The translations under genes and the position numbers were made by a program. This document shows positions 10,487-19,868 of a stretch of DNA of 64,000 bases, piece after piece (positions within the stretch are counted from its first letter, which is position 1; every line of letters begins with the position of its first letter). The notes beneath the pieces were generated by a model that was not told the origin of the DNA, did no database searches, and saw nothing but the letters and a program-made list of their open reading frames with translations. Source of the stretch: Myxocyprinus asiaticus (Eukaryota; Chordata; Actinopteri; Cypriniformes; Catostomidae); assembly GCF_019703515.2 (NCBI RefSeq), contig NC_059347.1, forward strand, positions 25,994,501 through 26,058,500. The letters are read 5' to 3'.

Positions 10487-11158
10487 AAAAAAATTTTTTA
10501 TTATAATTTTTTTATTTTATCCCCTTTTCTCCCCAATTTTGGAATGCCTAATTCCCACTACTTACTAGGTCCTCATGGTGGCATGGTTACTCACCTCAAT
10601 CTGGGTGACGGAGGACAAGTCTCAGTTGCCTTTGTCTCAGACGATTCTGAGACCGTCAATCCACACATCTTATCACGTAGCTCCTTGTGCATGACACCGC
10701 GGAGACTCCCAGCATGTGGAGGCTCATGTTACTCTCTGCAATCCATGCAGAACTTACCACATGCTCCATTGAGAGCAAGAACCACATAATTGGAGTGGTT
10801 GTGGCGTAGTGGACTAAAGCACTGAACTGGTAAGCAAAAGGTTGTTGGTTCAATCCCCACATCCACCACAATTGTGTCCTTGAGCAAGGCCCTTAACTCC
10901 AGGTTGTTCCAGGGGGATTGTCCCTGTAATAAGGGCACTGTAATTTGCTTTGGATAAAAGTGTCTGCCAAATGCGTAAATGTAAATGCAATTGTGACCAT
11001 GTGGAGGTTACCCCATGTGACTCTACCCTCCCTAGCAATCGGGCCAATTTGGTTTTTCAGGAGACCTGGCTGGAGTCACTCAGCACACCCTGGATTCGAG
11101 CTCATGATAGTCAGCGTCAGTACTCACTGAGCTACCCAGGCCCCAGCCAGACAAAGTA
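10487..11158 (-). repeat. tRNA-derived SINE (minus strand), interrupted
   Basis: Read on the minus strand from about 11155, the sequence starts like a tRNA gene: an A-box-like TAGCTCAGTGAG (about 11138-11127) and a B-box-like GCTCGAATCC (about 11103-11094). A tRNA-unrelated body runs on to an A/T-rich tail at about 10487-10550. The body is split by a second SINE in the opposite orientation (10793-10990). The RNA polymerase III boxes are internal promoters for transcription before LINE-assisted mobilisation. Confidence 0.7.
10793..10990 (+). repeat. tRNA-derived SINE (plus strand), nested
   Basis: A perfect A-box match TGGCGTAGTGG lies at 10802-10812 and a perfect B-box match GTTCAATCC at 10848-10856, spaced as in tRNA genes. 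The body contains the GAGCAAGGCCCTTAACTC phrase. The tail GGATAAAAGTGTCTGCCAAA followed by a TAAATG/TAAATGCAA run is typical of fish SINEs with LINE-like 3' tails. AATTG-containing words flank both sides (about 10788 and 10987), compatible with a short target duplication. It sits inside the minus-strand SINE. Confidence 0.8.
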
Positions 11159-11450
11159 TTGACGTGTGCATGCTGCCAAGATGACATAAGCGCAATGCAC
11201 CCACGTCAATAACAAACAGACATGGAGCACGAGTGTCTGGATCCCGACACAGACCAAATCTGAACCAGACAGGAAGTCAGGATCCAGACACTGTGCTCCT
11301 GACATTAAACAAGATGGACCGAAGAGCACATGGCAGGAAATACAACCTTGCAGACAACAAAAACAAAGACAGACATGGGATGACAATGCCATGGTCCTGT
11401 CAGACTAAAACCCAGATGACAGAGTGACAGGACTGTGACAATGTCAGTGT

Positions 11451-11964
11451 ATTATTGCATCATATAGCACAAAAAGTAAAAGAAGAAAAAGAAAGCGCTT
11501 AAAACATGCACCATTTCTCTTAATTAGACTTGCATTTAATCTAAGCACAAACATGATATTACGAGCAGAATTCAAAGTATTTAGTGTAATACCTGAATTA
11601 TCAGAGCTTCAAATGTGCATGCTTAGAGATGAGATGAGCTGATTTTTTCCAATTTATCCGGCAAACTTTATCATTCCTGGACATGTTGGCCAGCACTAAA
11701 ACTCTGGTCTAATATAAAGTATATATTGTTGAATATTGTCTATGTAGGAATGAATGTGTGAAACTGCCAGATGTGTTTTGTTTAAAGTAACTGAAAAGAG
11801 ACACTGTTTATTAAGTAAAGAATTTTATTGGTAAATGTTAAATTAGAACAGTCTGAGACTTGAGCGAGACAGAGACCACAGAACTGAGGGTGTGTGTTTG
11901 TGTTCATTCCTGTCCTGTGTTTAATAAACTGCAGACATGGTCCACCAAAGACAGTGGTGTCGGT
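11451..11964. other. Unassigned AT-rich interval
   Basis: I see no coding or RNA gene and no structured repeat in this stretch. It may be anciently inserted or unique intergenic DNA. Confidence 0.5.
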
Positions 11965-12203
11965 GACTTCTTTGTGGCACGCTACATATGGATTATTTTT
12001 ACTATGACTGTCTGTGCTTTTTGGAGCTTTAAAGCACTGATTACCATCCACTTGCATTGTATGGACCTACAGAGCTGAGATATTCTTCTAAAAATCTTTG
12101 TTTGTGTTAGATAGAAAATAGAAGATAGAAAGTCATACACATCTGGAGTGGCATGATGGTGTGTAAATAAAAGAATTTCATTTTTGGGTGAACTATCCCT
12201 TTA
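11965..12203 (-). repeat. MITE-like dispersed repeat ending in CTATCCCTTTAA
   Basis: The stretch holds the phrases CTTGCATTGTATGGACCTA, AAAGTCATACACATCTGG and a terminal GGTGAACTATCCCTTTAA. The same phrases occur in inverse orientation at 59750-59948 (CATCCCAGATGTGTATGAC, GTCCATACAATGCAAGTGAA), so this is one repeat family present twice here. The TTAA end hints at a TTAA-targeting nonautonomous transposon, but that is inference. Confidence 0.65.
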
Positions 12204-12451
12204 ATGCTTGTGATATAATCATAAATTCATGGACCAATAGGACAAGTTTCCTGCTTAACCTTAGAAGTTCAAGGGGCAGAGTTTCAATTGCGCTCCCCCT
12301 TCCAGAACAGGTGAGATTGCGAACAGGTGCACGCTAGAGCGGTATATTCACCAAATTGCTTGATACTGCTGAATTGTTAATATCTTCACAAAGATTTGGT
12401 GAGTACATTATTCCTGCACCTACACAAGCTCCTACAAAAGTGTGGTAAAGT
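12204..12451. other. Short unassigned interval
   Basis: There is no gene or clear repeat here. It separates a MITE from the left end of DIRS element A. Confidence 0.5.
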
Positions 12452-12690
12452 CGTGAACAAGACATTGTGTCGATGTAGTGACATTAGGGGTTAGATCTTG
12501 AGAGCCACAATCACCTTTGCTTAAAATAGAAAAGGCCAATGAGAATTGGTGAGTGGAATTTGCATGCCACTCTCCACCCCCAGACATACGGGTATAAAAG
12601 GAGATGGCGTGCACCACTCATTCAGATTTATGCTGAGGAGTCGATAGAGAGACCCGGCCATGTCAGCGGCCAGTTAAGCGCCACAGCAGG
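12452..12690. repeat. DIRS A left inverted terminal repeat with TATA box
   Basis: This stretch is the reverse complement of about 15800-15985: GTGTCGATGTAGTGACA..., AATCACCTTTGCTTAAAATA, GTGGAATTTGCATGCCACTC, GGTATAAAAGGAGATGGCG. TATAAAA at 12593-12599 is the likely promoter core of the repeat. The arm is truncated at its outer end relative to the mini-DIRS. Confidence 0.9.
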
Positions 12691-12790
12691 AGGGACACAA
12701 CATCTCGTTCTCTCCATCAGGGAACAGAGGTTACATCAGTCACTCACTCGACGTTGTGTCGATGTAGTGACACTAGGATTTCCTATAGGA
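12690..12790. repeat. DIRS A internal complementary region, joint deleted
   Basis: The words CATCAGGGAACAGAGGTTAC and CACTCACTCG..TGTGTCGATG, complementary to the two outer termini, are placed side by side. In a complete ICR (mini-DIRS, about 17622-17712 in the opposite sense) the two halves are connected by about 22 bases, AACCAAGATGTTCCCTGTCT plus GT. Here ACATCAGT runs straight into CACTCACTCG and those bases are missing. Confidence 0.8.
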
Positions 12791-13569
12791 AACGCCTCAG
12801 GCGCTGAACTGTGTCACGAGGTACGGAAGAGTGGACACGGGCAAGCTGCTGCATGCCTCACAGCGAGCACTCAACAACGTCGTGACCTTCCAGCGAGTTA
12901 GGTAAGGCGTCCTGTTGGGGGGGGGGGGGAGGCACTTACCCAAGTAGGATACCGGCAGTGCCTTTCCTGATTTGCTGTTAAGCAATTTCCCGCTGAGCAC
13001 TTTCTGGAATAGTGCTGGGAAGTGCTCTTCCCTCTCCAGGAAGTAGAGCACTATGGAGACCACCCACACCCTACTGGAGGGAGGTTATCATGTGGAGAAT
13101 ACCTCACATGGACTTACCAATGGGGAAGTTCACATATGGAATGATACCACCGGAGGACCCTATCAACAGAGAGGGTACACAGCCACAGTGGCAGAGGCAG
13201 AGAAAGCTCTGGTGAGGGGAAACACAGAGTTCACCTAAAGGGAAACCGAATTGTGGAAACTCATCATTCGGGATTACCAAGGGGGAATCACCATGCATGG
13301 AGCACTGAGCCCAAGTACACGGGCTCACCTGAAAAGTGGCATACCACAAGTACTTGGCCTGTCGTTACTCCTCCGCCGAGTTTGTCACCGAACAGTGCTT
13401 AAGAATTAAAGAGGTGTCCGGGTTTCACCGGATACGGGGAACTGTCGTGGACCAAAAGGTGCACATTATCACCTTTGAAAAAAGGGGAAATGCGCAGTGC
13501 AAGTGGTACACCCAACCGGCCACCCGGTCTACCTGCTGTTACCATGTAACACTCGGGTCGAAACTGGGT

Positions 13570-14002
13570 CTATGCATAGGTTATAAAACTACTTAATGCA
13601 AAGGTATTGGGTGTAGCCCAACCCGCAGCTCTGCATATATCTGCTAGAGAGGCCTCCCCTTGCCAGTGCCCAGGAGGATGCAACACCTCTAGTGGAATGT
13701 GCCCAGACTCCCAAGGGGCACGGCAAGTCCTGAGATTGGTATGCAAGAGAAATGGCATCCACAATCCAATGGGCCAGCCTCTGCTTGGAGACAGCTTTCC
13801 CCTTCTTCTGTCCTCCAAAACAGACAAAGAACTGTGAGTGTGCTGGCCCGAACTCCAGGCATTCACTGGTAACAGAGAGCACCTCCAGGTCCCCCACCCT
13901 CTTGAAGGAAGTGAGCGCCACCAGGAGGGCCATCTGCCTGAATGGGAACACCTGCCCGTAGAAACGCCAGGTCTGACCAAGGGCTGAAAGTCTGATGGTC
14001 AC
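13570..14002 (-). pseudogene. DIRS A tyrosine recombinase, frameshifted
   Basis: Tyrosine recombinases integrate circular DIRS DNA. In one frame the segment reads GDLEVLSVTSECLEFGPAHS and, further on, KQRLAHWIVDAISLAY. The catalytic box-II motif AHSTRGVASSWAL (HxxR) is at about 13705-13665. A neighbouring frame shows ICRAAGWATPNTFA, the segment just before the catalytic Tyr, but a frameshift replaces the expected Phe-Tyr. The stretch between RT and this domain, including RNase H, is deleted. The recombinase is inactive as read. Confidence 0.88.
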
Positions 14003-14049
14003 ATGCCGGGTGCCATGGCGTCATACCCACATCGGGACTCGAGTCTGTA

Positions 14050-14685
14050 GCCAGTGCTGAAGTGGTCTTATATGCATCAACCCGAAGGGGAGAACCGCCG
14101 CCGAGGATGGCATATGTCACAGGAGCCTCTGAAATTGTTTCACTGTCACCGCTACCTTCTGCCTGAAGGTCGGGGCCAGGGCAGCCTCTGTGAACTTGGT
14201 AAAGATGCAAAGGGACAGGGACAGACCAAAGGGGAGGCCCTTGTACTGGCATGCTCCTCCCTTGAAGGCAAACCTGTGTCGAGGAAGGATCGATACGTGA
14301 AAGTACGCGTCCTTCAGTTCGATGGCCGCGAACCAATCCTGATGTCGCATTGATGCCAGGATACGCTTCTGCGTTAACATCTTGAACAGAAGCCTGTGTA
14401 AGGCTTTGTTCAAAGCACGTAAATCCAAGATTGGGTGCAACCCTCCTCCTCTTGGGCATGATAAAATAAAAGCCCTTGCACAACTCTGCTATGGGGACAG
14501 GCTCCATTGCTCCCTTCGCCAGAAGGGTGGCAACCTCCACCCCGCACCATAGTGGAGAGGATGCCACTGAACCTGGGCGGGCGTCTGGCGAACTGGATCG
14601 CGTAGCCGAGGCAAATCGTCCTGATGATCCACAGCGAGGGGCTGGAGAGCGCTAACCAGGCCACCAAACTCCGCACCAGTGGCAC
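14050..14685 (-). pseudogene. DIRS A reverse transcriptase, active site deleted
   Basis: The N-terminal RT wording GYAIQFARRPPRFSGILSTMV is at about 14615-14550. It is followed in another frame by HPILDLRALNKALH (14435-14395), DWFAAIELKDAYFHVSI (14345-14295) and YKGLPFGLSLSLCIFTKF (14240-14185). The reading then jumps from EAALAP directly to FQRLL (14117) and the GHMPSSAAVLPFGLMHIRPL post-RT segment, so the YxDD loop and surrounding sequence are gone. It matches DIRS element B across the shared parts. Confidence 0.9.
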
Positions 14686-15618
14686 CTAGGAGACAACTGG
14701 ACTTACCACGCACGGGCAGGGTGATTCGAGGCAAGGCAGAGCAGGCGCCCCATCTGGAAGATGGCCCAGGGAGGACGTGCTGCTCCACAAGCCCACAACG
14801 GTGGCCGGTGACTGGGGTGGGTGAGCGACCACAGAGACCAGCACACTTACCTGTTCGCCGGCTGTCTCTCGATGGAGAACGAGGGAATGGGAGGTACTCG
14901 CGTTCGCCTGATTGACAGGAAAGATTTCCGGGGCGTGGCACGGCCGTGAGTCACGCTCCGAGCCCAGAAACCAATCATCCAGCCGCAAACGCTCAGGGCA
15001 GGGTGGAGGGTTCCACTTCAGCCCGATGTTCGCAGCCACCTGGGTAAGCACGTCTGCCATCTCAGCGTCCGCCTCATCCTGTGCTCTACCGCCTGTGGGC
15101 AGGAGCTCAGAAGATTTTTCTGCTTCCAAAAGCAGAATCCCACCCTCCGATGCTCTGACCGGAAGCTCAGCCTCGTTGCGAGCCGCGAACGATACATTAA
15201 ATCCGCCCTGAGGCGGACCGCCTGTATCGCTTGACAGCTCTTCCAGATAGAACGAGCATGCTGGGGGATGGGAGGTCCGCAGGGGTTGAGCCGGCGAAAA
15301 CGCTCTCATATCCACGTCCAGATCGCCCGTGGTGCTTGCCGGCCCGGCCGGCTGAGCATCAGTCCAGGATGGAGCAAGTTGGGGAGCAGCCATGGTGGCT
15401 CCTTGCTTCATGAAGAAGGAAGTGATCCACGACAGCAACGTTCTGATGGGCATGTTCTCGCATTGAGAACATAACCCATCCATGAAAGCTGCCTCGGTGT
15501 GCTGGCGCCCCAAGCACTCGAGACAGATTTCATGGCTGTCCGGAGGAGAGAGATAATGAGCACATCCAGTAGCGCAAACGCGGAAGGCCATCTTTAAAAA
15601 GACGCCAAACGTTTGCAC
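14686..15618 (-). pseudogene. DIRS A gag-like ORF1, open but C-terminally altered
   Basis: The frame is open for 310 codons. The likely start is Met at 15591 (MAFRVCATGC), because the preceding Met lies in leader-like sequence. The N-terminus has CX3C...HEICLECLGRQH, a Cys/His cluster seen in fish DIRS ORF1 proteins. The middle is acidic and Pro/Ser-rich (DDWFLGSERDS at about 14980-14950). The conserved C-terminal half seen in DIRS B (the YMAAGQAG-like segment) is absent and the reading drifts into Ser/Pro-rich sequence before stopping at 14686. ORF1 would bind nucleic acid in the particle; this copy is probably internally deleted, hence the pseudogene call. Confidence 0.75.
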
Positions 15619-15799
15619 GAGCTCTTTTAGAAGGAAATATACTCTTTTGAATATACTCTTTTAGCACCCGCGGACTCAGCCGCCGAAGCGCCCAGGGGAA
15701 GCACAACACTCGACCGTGCGTAGGTGACCGCTGATATGCGCCGTAAAATCCAGCAGCGCAAGCGAAAGGTGAGAGGACGAACACAAGCATGCATTCGGC

Positions 15800-16000
15800 T
15801 CTGAAGAAAAAATCTGAATGAGTGGTGCACGCCATCTCCTTTTATACCCTTATGTCCAGGGGTGGAGAGTGGCATGCAGATTCCACTCACCAATTCTCAT
15901 TGACTTTTTCTATTTTAAGCAAAGGTGATTGGGGCTCTCAAGATTGAACCCCTAGTGTCACTACATCGACACAACATTGAGTGAGTGACAGACAGGGAAC
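15800..16000. repeat. DIRS A right inverted terminal repeat
   Basis: This is the reverse complement of the left arm, including TTTTATA at 15840-15846 (TATA box on the minus strand, pointing into gag), CACTCACCAATTCTCATTG and CACTACATCGACACAACATT. It is the 5' end in coding orientation. Confidence 0.9.
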
Positions 16001-16652
16001 TTAAAACTAAAAATTCTCATGTGGGAGGTTGAACAATGGAAGATGGGAGGAGTGTTCAGGAAAACCTGTTTGAAAACAACTGTCAAGTTTGCAGTTACAT
16101 TTGGTGCAACTAGAGGTACAGACATTAGATGCTTCAGTTTAAAAAATTTATATTTTAGTATACCCTTTGAACAATACAAAGAAAGTATTCACATGACTCA
16201 TTTTGTTAACTTAACTTTGTTAAGCGAGATTCACACTTAAGCCACTTAATTTATGGCCAACTGTTCCGTTCATTAGAAGCAAACATTGTTAATTTCTTGG
16301 TAAGATACAATTTGTGGCAGTTGAGTGGGTGCATAACATGGTGATGGATGAGTCAGCCCTATGTCCATATGTCAGTTGTGTCTCACCCAGAAAATAAATA
16401 AATAAAACAATTGTGTTGACTGTCTGATGAGATTAGATATACAGTGTAATCAGGATTTGGCTGACAATAAGATGGTCTTGTTGGCAGGAATATGACAACA
16501 CACATAAATTAAGTAATCAGCACAGAGATACAAATTAAGCAATATCACAACAAGAGCAGATGTCGGAATGAAAGTAGCACTGTTGATTCTGCTATAGACA
16601 GGAATTGCTGTATGGAGTGTCTATATACACTAAGTGCAAATAGCCCATCTTG
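16001..16652. other. Unassigned interval
   Basis: No gene or repeat family was recognised. It separates DIRS A from the inverted-repeat block at 16653. Confidence 0.5.
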
Positions 16653-17093
16653 TTGGCAGAGGCTATTTACACTAACTCCACCCACCAATGCTCAGACCAA
16701 ACTTAAGACAGCCACAACAGATTTATTTGGGTTCAACTGCTGATCAAATGAAGACAAGAATATTTGAATTATTCGCGATGGGGTAGAGACATTAAACTGG
16801 TTAACAGGTTAGACATTTAAGGGATTAAGAGATTGGATTACTAAGTGACTATTTGCACTCAAGTAGTCTGGTGGAAACATAGAATTTTATCAAAAACTGC
16901 ACCCCCATGTGTAGCTGTAGTAGCTCTGGGTGTAAGGACGGTATGTGCATGTGTTGTCATGCTGGAGAGCTGGATTCGAATCCCACCCCTTGACATACTA
17001 TTTCCCATGTCTCTACTCTTAATATTTCCTATAATACTACTTATAGTAATAAATAAAAGAGATTCCTCGCAGTGATTTGGTCACAGTGGAGGT

Positions 17094-17327
17094 CGGGGAG
17101 TTGAGAGGAGGATTTGATCTGGAAAAAATTAACCATGGTTTTACTGTAGTAATATTGGAGTAACCATGTGTTTTGGTGGAAACTATATAGTTCTAATGTA
17201 CAAACCATGGTGTTACTACCATAACATGTTGTTAATAGTAGTTAATAGTAACCATGTTTAATTTTGTGGTTATTATGATTTTACTAGAAAAATATCATGG
17301 TGATACTATGGTTTCTGTAGTAAAACC
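17094..17327 (+). repeat. ACCATGGTTTTAC-rich dispersed repeat
   Basis: Many overlapping words such as AACCATGGTTTTACTGTAGT and ATAACATGTTGTTAATAGTA make imperfect palindromes. A second dispersed copy in the same orientation is at 54555-54800 (TTTTGTGGTTACTATGATTT is shared almost exactly). It carries no coding potential. Confidence 0.7.
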
Positions 17328-17991
17328 ATGTTCCCTGTCTGTCACTCACTCGAAGTTGTGTCGATGTAGTGACACTAGGGGTTCGATCTTGAGAGCCCCA
17401 ATCACCTTTGCTTAAAATAGAAAAGGCCAATGAAAATTGGCGAGTGGAATTTGCATGCCACTCTCCGCCCCGGACATACAGGTATAAAATGAGATGGCAT
17501 GCAGCACTCGCTGGAAGGTCACGACGTGGTCGAGTGCTCGCTGCGAGGCACACAGCAGCTTGCCCGTGTCCACTCTTCCGTGCCTCGTGACACAGTTCCG
17601 CACCTGCGGCGTTTCCTATAGGAACCCCTAGTGTCACTACATGACAGACAGGGAACATCTTGGTTACTGATGTAACCTCTGTTCCCTGACGGAGAGAACA
17701 AGATGTTGTGTCCCTTCTGCCGCGACGCTGAACCGGCCACTGACATGGCCGGGACTCTCTTTCGGCTCCTCAGCATAAATCTGAATGAGTGATGCACACC
17801 ATCTCCTTTTATACCCGTATGTCTGGGGCGGAGAGTGGCATGCAAATTCCACTCACCAATTTTCAATGGCCTTTTCTATTTAAGCAAAGGTGATTGGGGC
17901 TATCAAGATCGAAGTCCTAGTGTCACTACATCGACACAATGTCTCGTTCCCTCCATCAGGGAACAGAGGTTACATCAGTAACCAAGATGTT
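17328..17991 (-). mobile_element. Nonautonomous 'mini-DIRS' with both ITRs and intact ICR
   Basis: This 0.66-kb unit has a left arm (17333-17500, TATA at 17483-17489) and a right inverted arm (17770-17960, TATA at about 17809-17815). Between them lies only the 3' terminal part of a DIRS element (about 17515-17720) with no coding domain. The ICR at about 17622-17712 joins the complement of the left terminus (GACAGACAGGGAA) directly to the complement of the right terminus (CATCTTGGTTACTGATG), as expected for a circle joint. ATGTT occurs at both borders (17328-17332 and 17987-17991). Removing the element restores the ACCATGTTTAATTTT phrase that also occurs intact at about 17250, so insertion occurred without target duplication, typical of tyrosine-recombinase integration. 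Confidence 0.85.
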
Positions 17992-18260
17992 TAATTTTTG
18001 TAAGGTATGGTTATGGGTAGGGGTTGGTGTAAGGTGTTTGTGAGACTCCAAATAAACAATAAAAATGCTGCAGTGATGCCACTATACTGTATGTTAGTAT
18101 TTAAATGGGTGTAAGTATCTGCCACTATTTTCACTAGAGTGCAAATAGTATCTAACACTATTTGTAATTAGTGCAAAGAAGATGCTTTTTGTTGCTTTTT
18201 ACACTTAGTGAAAATAGCATCTGTTGCTATTTGCACTTAGTTTAAATAGCCTCTGCCATT

Positions 18261-19109
18261 GCTTTAATACAACAATTCTATAAACAAGAAGTTAACATTT
18301 CAGTTTAAACACAATATGGCCAGGTAGGCCTATTTTCTGAGCAACACAAAATGACAGCCAGTTTAGAATCCCATAAACAAGCATACAGTGAAGCATCCCA
18401 ATTATGTTATACTAAATAACCCTTTCCCCTATATCCTCTTTCTTGGAACGCAACTCGCGCGATCAGATTTGAAGACCAGAACTGATTACAAAAACACAAA
18501 GCCATTGTATGACATTGGATTCATGCTGAATTGAGTTTCCGGGCTTGTTTGTCATTGGCCAAATAAACAGCCTGGTCCTTTAGCATTATTTTGAAAGATT
18601 AAAGTTTAGGGTAATGAGGAGCAGTCTGTGAAATTCCACTGATGATCAAGTCCAAAGTTGTGAAAGTTTCCTTAAAACATCTTAATTGTGTACAAGAATG
18701 TGTGGAATATAAAAACCATGCAACACTAAAAAGACTTTACAACAAATCAGGATTGTTGGTCTGTGTGTGGAGTTGGATGGTGTTGAGCAGTGACAGATGG
18801 ACAGATAACTGAAACAAATTGTTCATCTTGGGTTTATATTTCCACACAAACAAAACAAACACATACAAATACTCAGGATTTGTGGATGCAATTTTTGTGG
18901 CTTAGGCTCAAGATTTGAGTTGCAATTTTGCAGACTTGGCAAATGTTAGAATACTTGAGACTCGTATTTTAGTCCATTACAACAATTCTTTAGGAAAACA
19001 ACAGATGTGTTTTGTAGAAAAACAACATTTTCCTATGTTATTGAAAATAACCAATTTAACTTTGACTGTGAGTGAAATTTAAATGCAATATCACAACTTA
19101 ATCAACTCT
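18261..19109. other. Unassigned AT-rich interval
   Basis: No gene, RNA or recognisable element was found here. Confidence 0.5.
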
Positions 19110-19439
19110 TGTCAAGTCAAATTTATTTGTGTAGCGCTTTTCACAACAGACGTTGTTTCAAAGTAGCTGTACATGAAATTATGCTATTACAGAAAATGAA
19201 TGAATATAATGCCAATATTAGTCATTTATGTTTAGAAATATTAGTGGTTAAAATTAGTAAACTAAGTAAGTGTTGTGGGTCAATGGTTAAAACATTTTTT
19301 GTATGAACTATACTTACGTTTTAGTGTTAAAGTCCTTGAAGTCATCCCGAATTAACTGAGGAAATACACGTGGATGCATTGTCCTTTGATTTTGGCCGAT
19401 GAAGGCTTTTGTTAGTGGTTAATTCATTTTCTATGTGTA

Positions 19440-19806
19440 ACGCTGGTGGAAGAGGAAGAGAGGAGACGCAGGAATAAAAACTTTAAATCCTTTAATCACA
19501 ATCGTTGGAGTGGAAACAAACGCAAGGCTCAACAATAGTAATCGCTGGAGTGGAACAAATACGAAATCTAAACATCAAAGCTTAACTCAATACAACGCTT
19601 CACAACGTAACACATCAAGGACTGACAAAGGAGTGGATAAAACTAGAGGACATTTATACAAAGGAACTAATGAGGGAATAGGATACAGGTGAGGATAATA
19701 AGAAACATATGGAAGTGATTAGAGCAGTGAACTATGGGAAATGCAGTCCAGTGGAAAACTTCAAAATAAGTGTCATTGAAGAAAATGAGGAAGACAGAAT
19801 GTGACA
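19440..19806. repeat. Nested dispersed repeat
   Basis: The stretch starts GTAACGCTGGTGGAAGAGGA and ends GAAGACAGAATGTGACA. It contains two similar words, CGTTGGAGTGGAAACAAA and CGCTGGAGTGGAACAAA. It resembles the 9691-11450 block in style (GACGCAGG..., TTTAAATCCTTTAATCACA). No coding signal is seen. Confidence 0.45.
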
Positions 19807-19815
19807 CTATGTAGT

Positions 19816-19830
19816 TCTTTTTTTTTTCTT

Positions 19831-19868
<38 letters not shown>
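19816..19868 (+). repeat. Pyrimidine (T/C) tract
   Basis: A run of T interrupted by single C residues. It reads as Lys/Glu repeats on the other strand, which is not coding evidence. Confidence 0.95.

Larger units (their letters stand above)
9691..11450 (-). repeat. Composite dispersed repeat, unclassified
   Basis: The block starts with a phrase of the 'GGATCAGCACCCAAGTGCAG ... GGATTTATTAACAACA' type and ends with 'CCAGATGACAGAGTGACAGGACTGTGACA'-like wording split over about 11410-11440. It is rich in ACAAAC/ACCGACC-like short motifs and encodes no recognisable protein in any frame. A similar block occurs at 19440-19806. It is interrupted by two SINEs. I recognise it only as a common fish-type interspersed repeat and cannot name the family. 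Confidence 0.5.
12452..16000 (-). mobile_element. DIRS retrotransposon, element A (internally deleted)
   Basis: The element has inverted terminal repeats (left 12452-12680, right 15800-16000), a gag-like gene, an RT and a tyrosine recombinase, all on the minus strand. An internal complementary region (ICR) sits beside the left, 3' repeat. This layout defines the DIRS order, whose members make a circular DNA intermediate and integrate by a tyrosine recombinase without target duplication. The right end finishes at GACAGGGAAC (15991-16000). The left repeat lacks the outermost roughly 40 bases seen in the mini-DIRS at 17328-17991. The RT catalytic loop and RNase H are deleted. Confidence 0.92.
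16653..18260. repeat. Inverted-repeat-bounded block
   Basis: TTGGCAGAGGCTATTTACAC at 16653-16672 reappears in reverse complement at about 18238-18260 (TTAGTTTAAATAGCCTCTGC plus CA). Further CTATTTGCACTTAGT-type words, in both orientations, cluster at 16625-16645 and 18135-18245. The interior holds a GTAACCATGGTTTTAC-rich repeat that in turn contains the mini-DIRS. A tRNA-like B-box (GGATTCGAATCCC, about 16970) is also present. The block may be an old transposon, but no target duplication was found. Confidence 0.5.

Noticed and set aside
15231..15474. Plus-strand readings opposite the DIRS A gag
   Set aside because: They are antisense shadows of a GC-rich coding frame; the minus-strand reading carries the family motifs.
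16900..17000. tRNA gene or SINE head around GGATTCGAATCCC
   Set aside because: Only a B-box-like match is clear. I could not pair the acceptor stem or find a convincing A box, so it is noted only within the inverted-repeat block.
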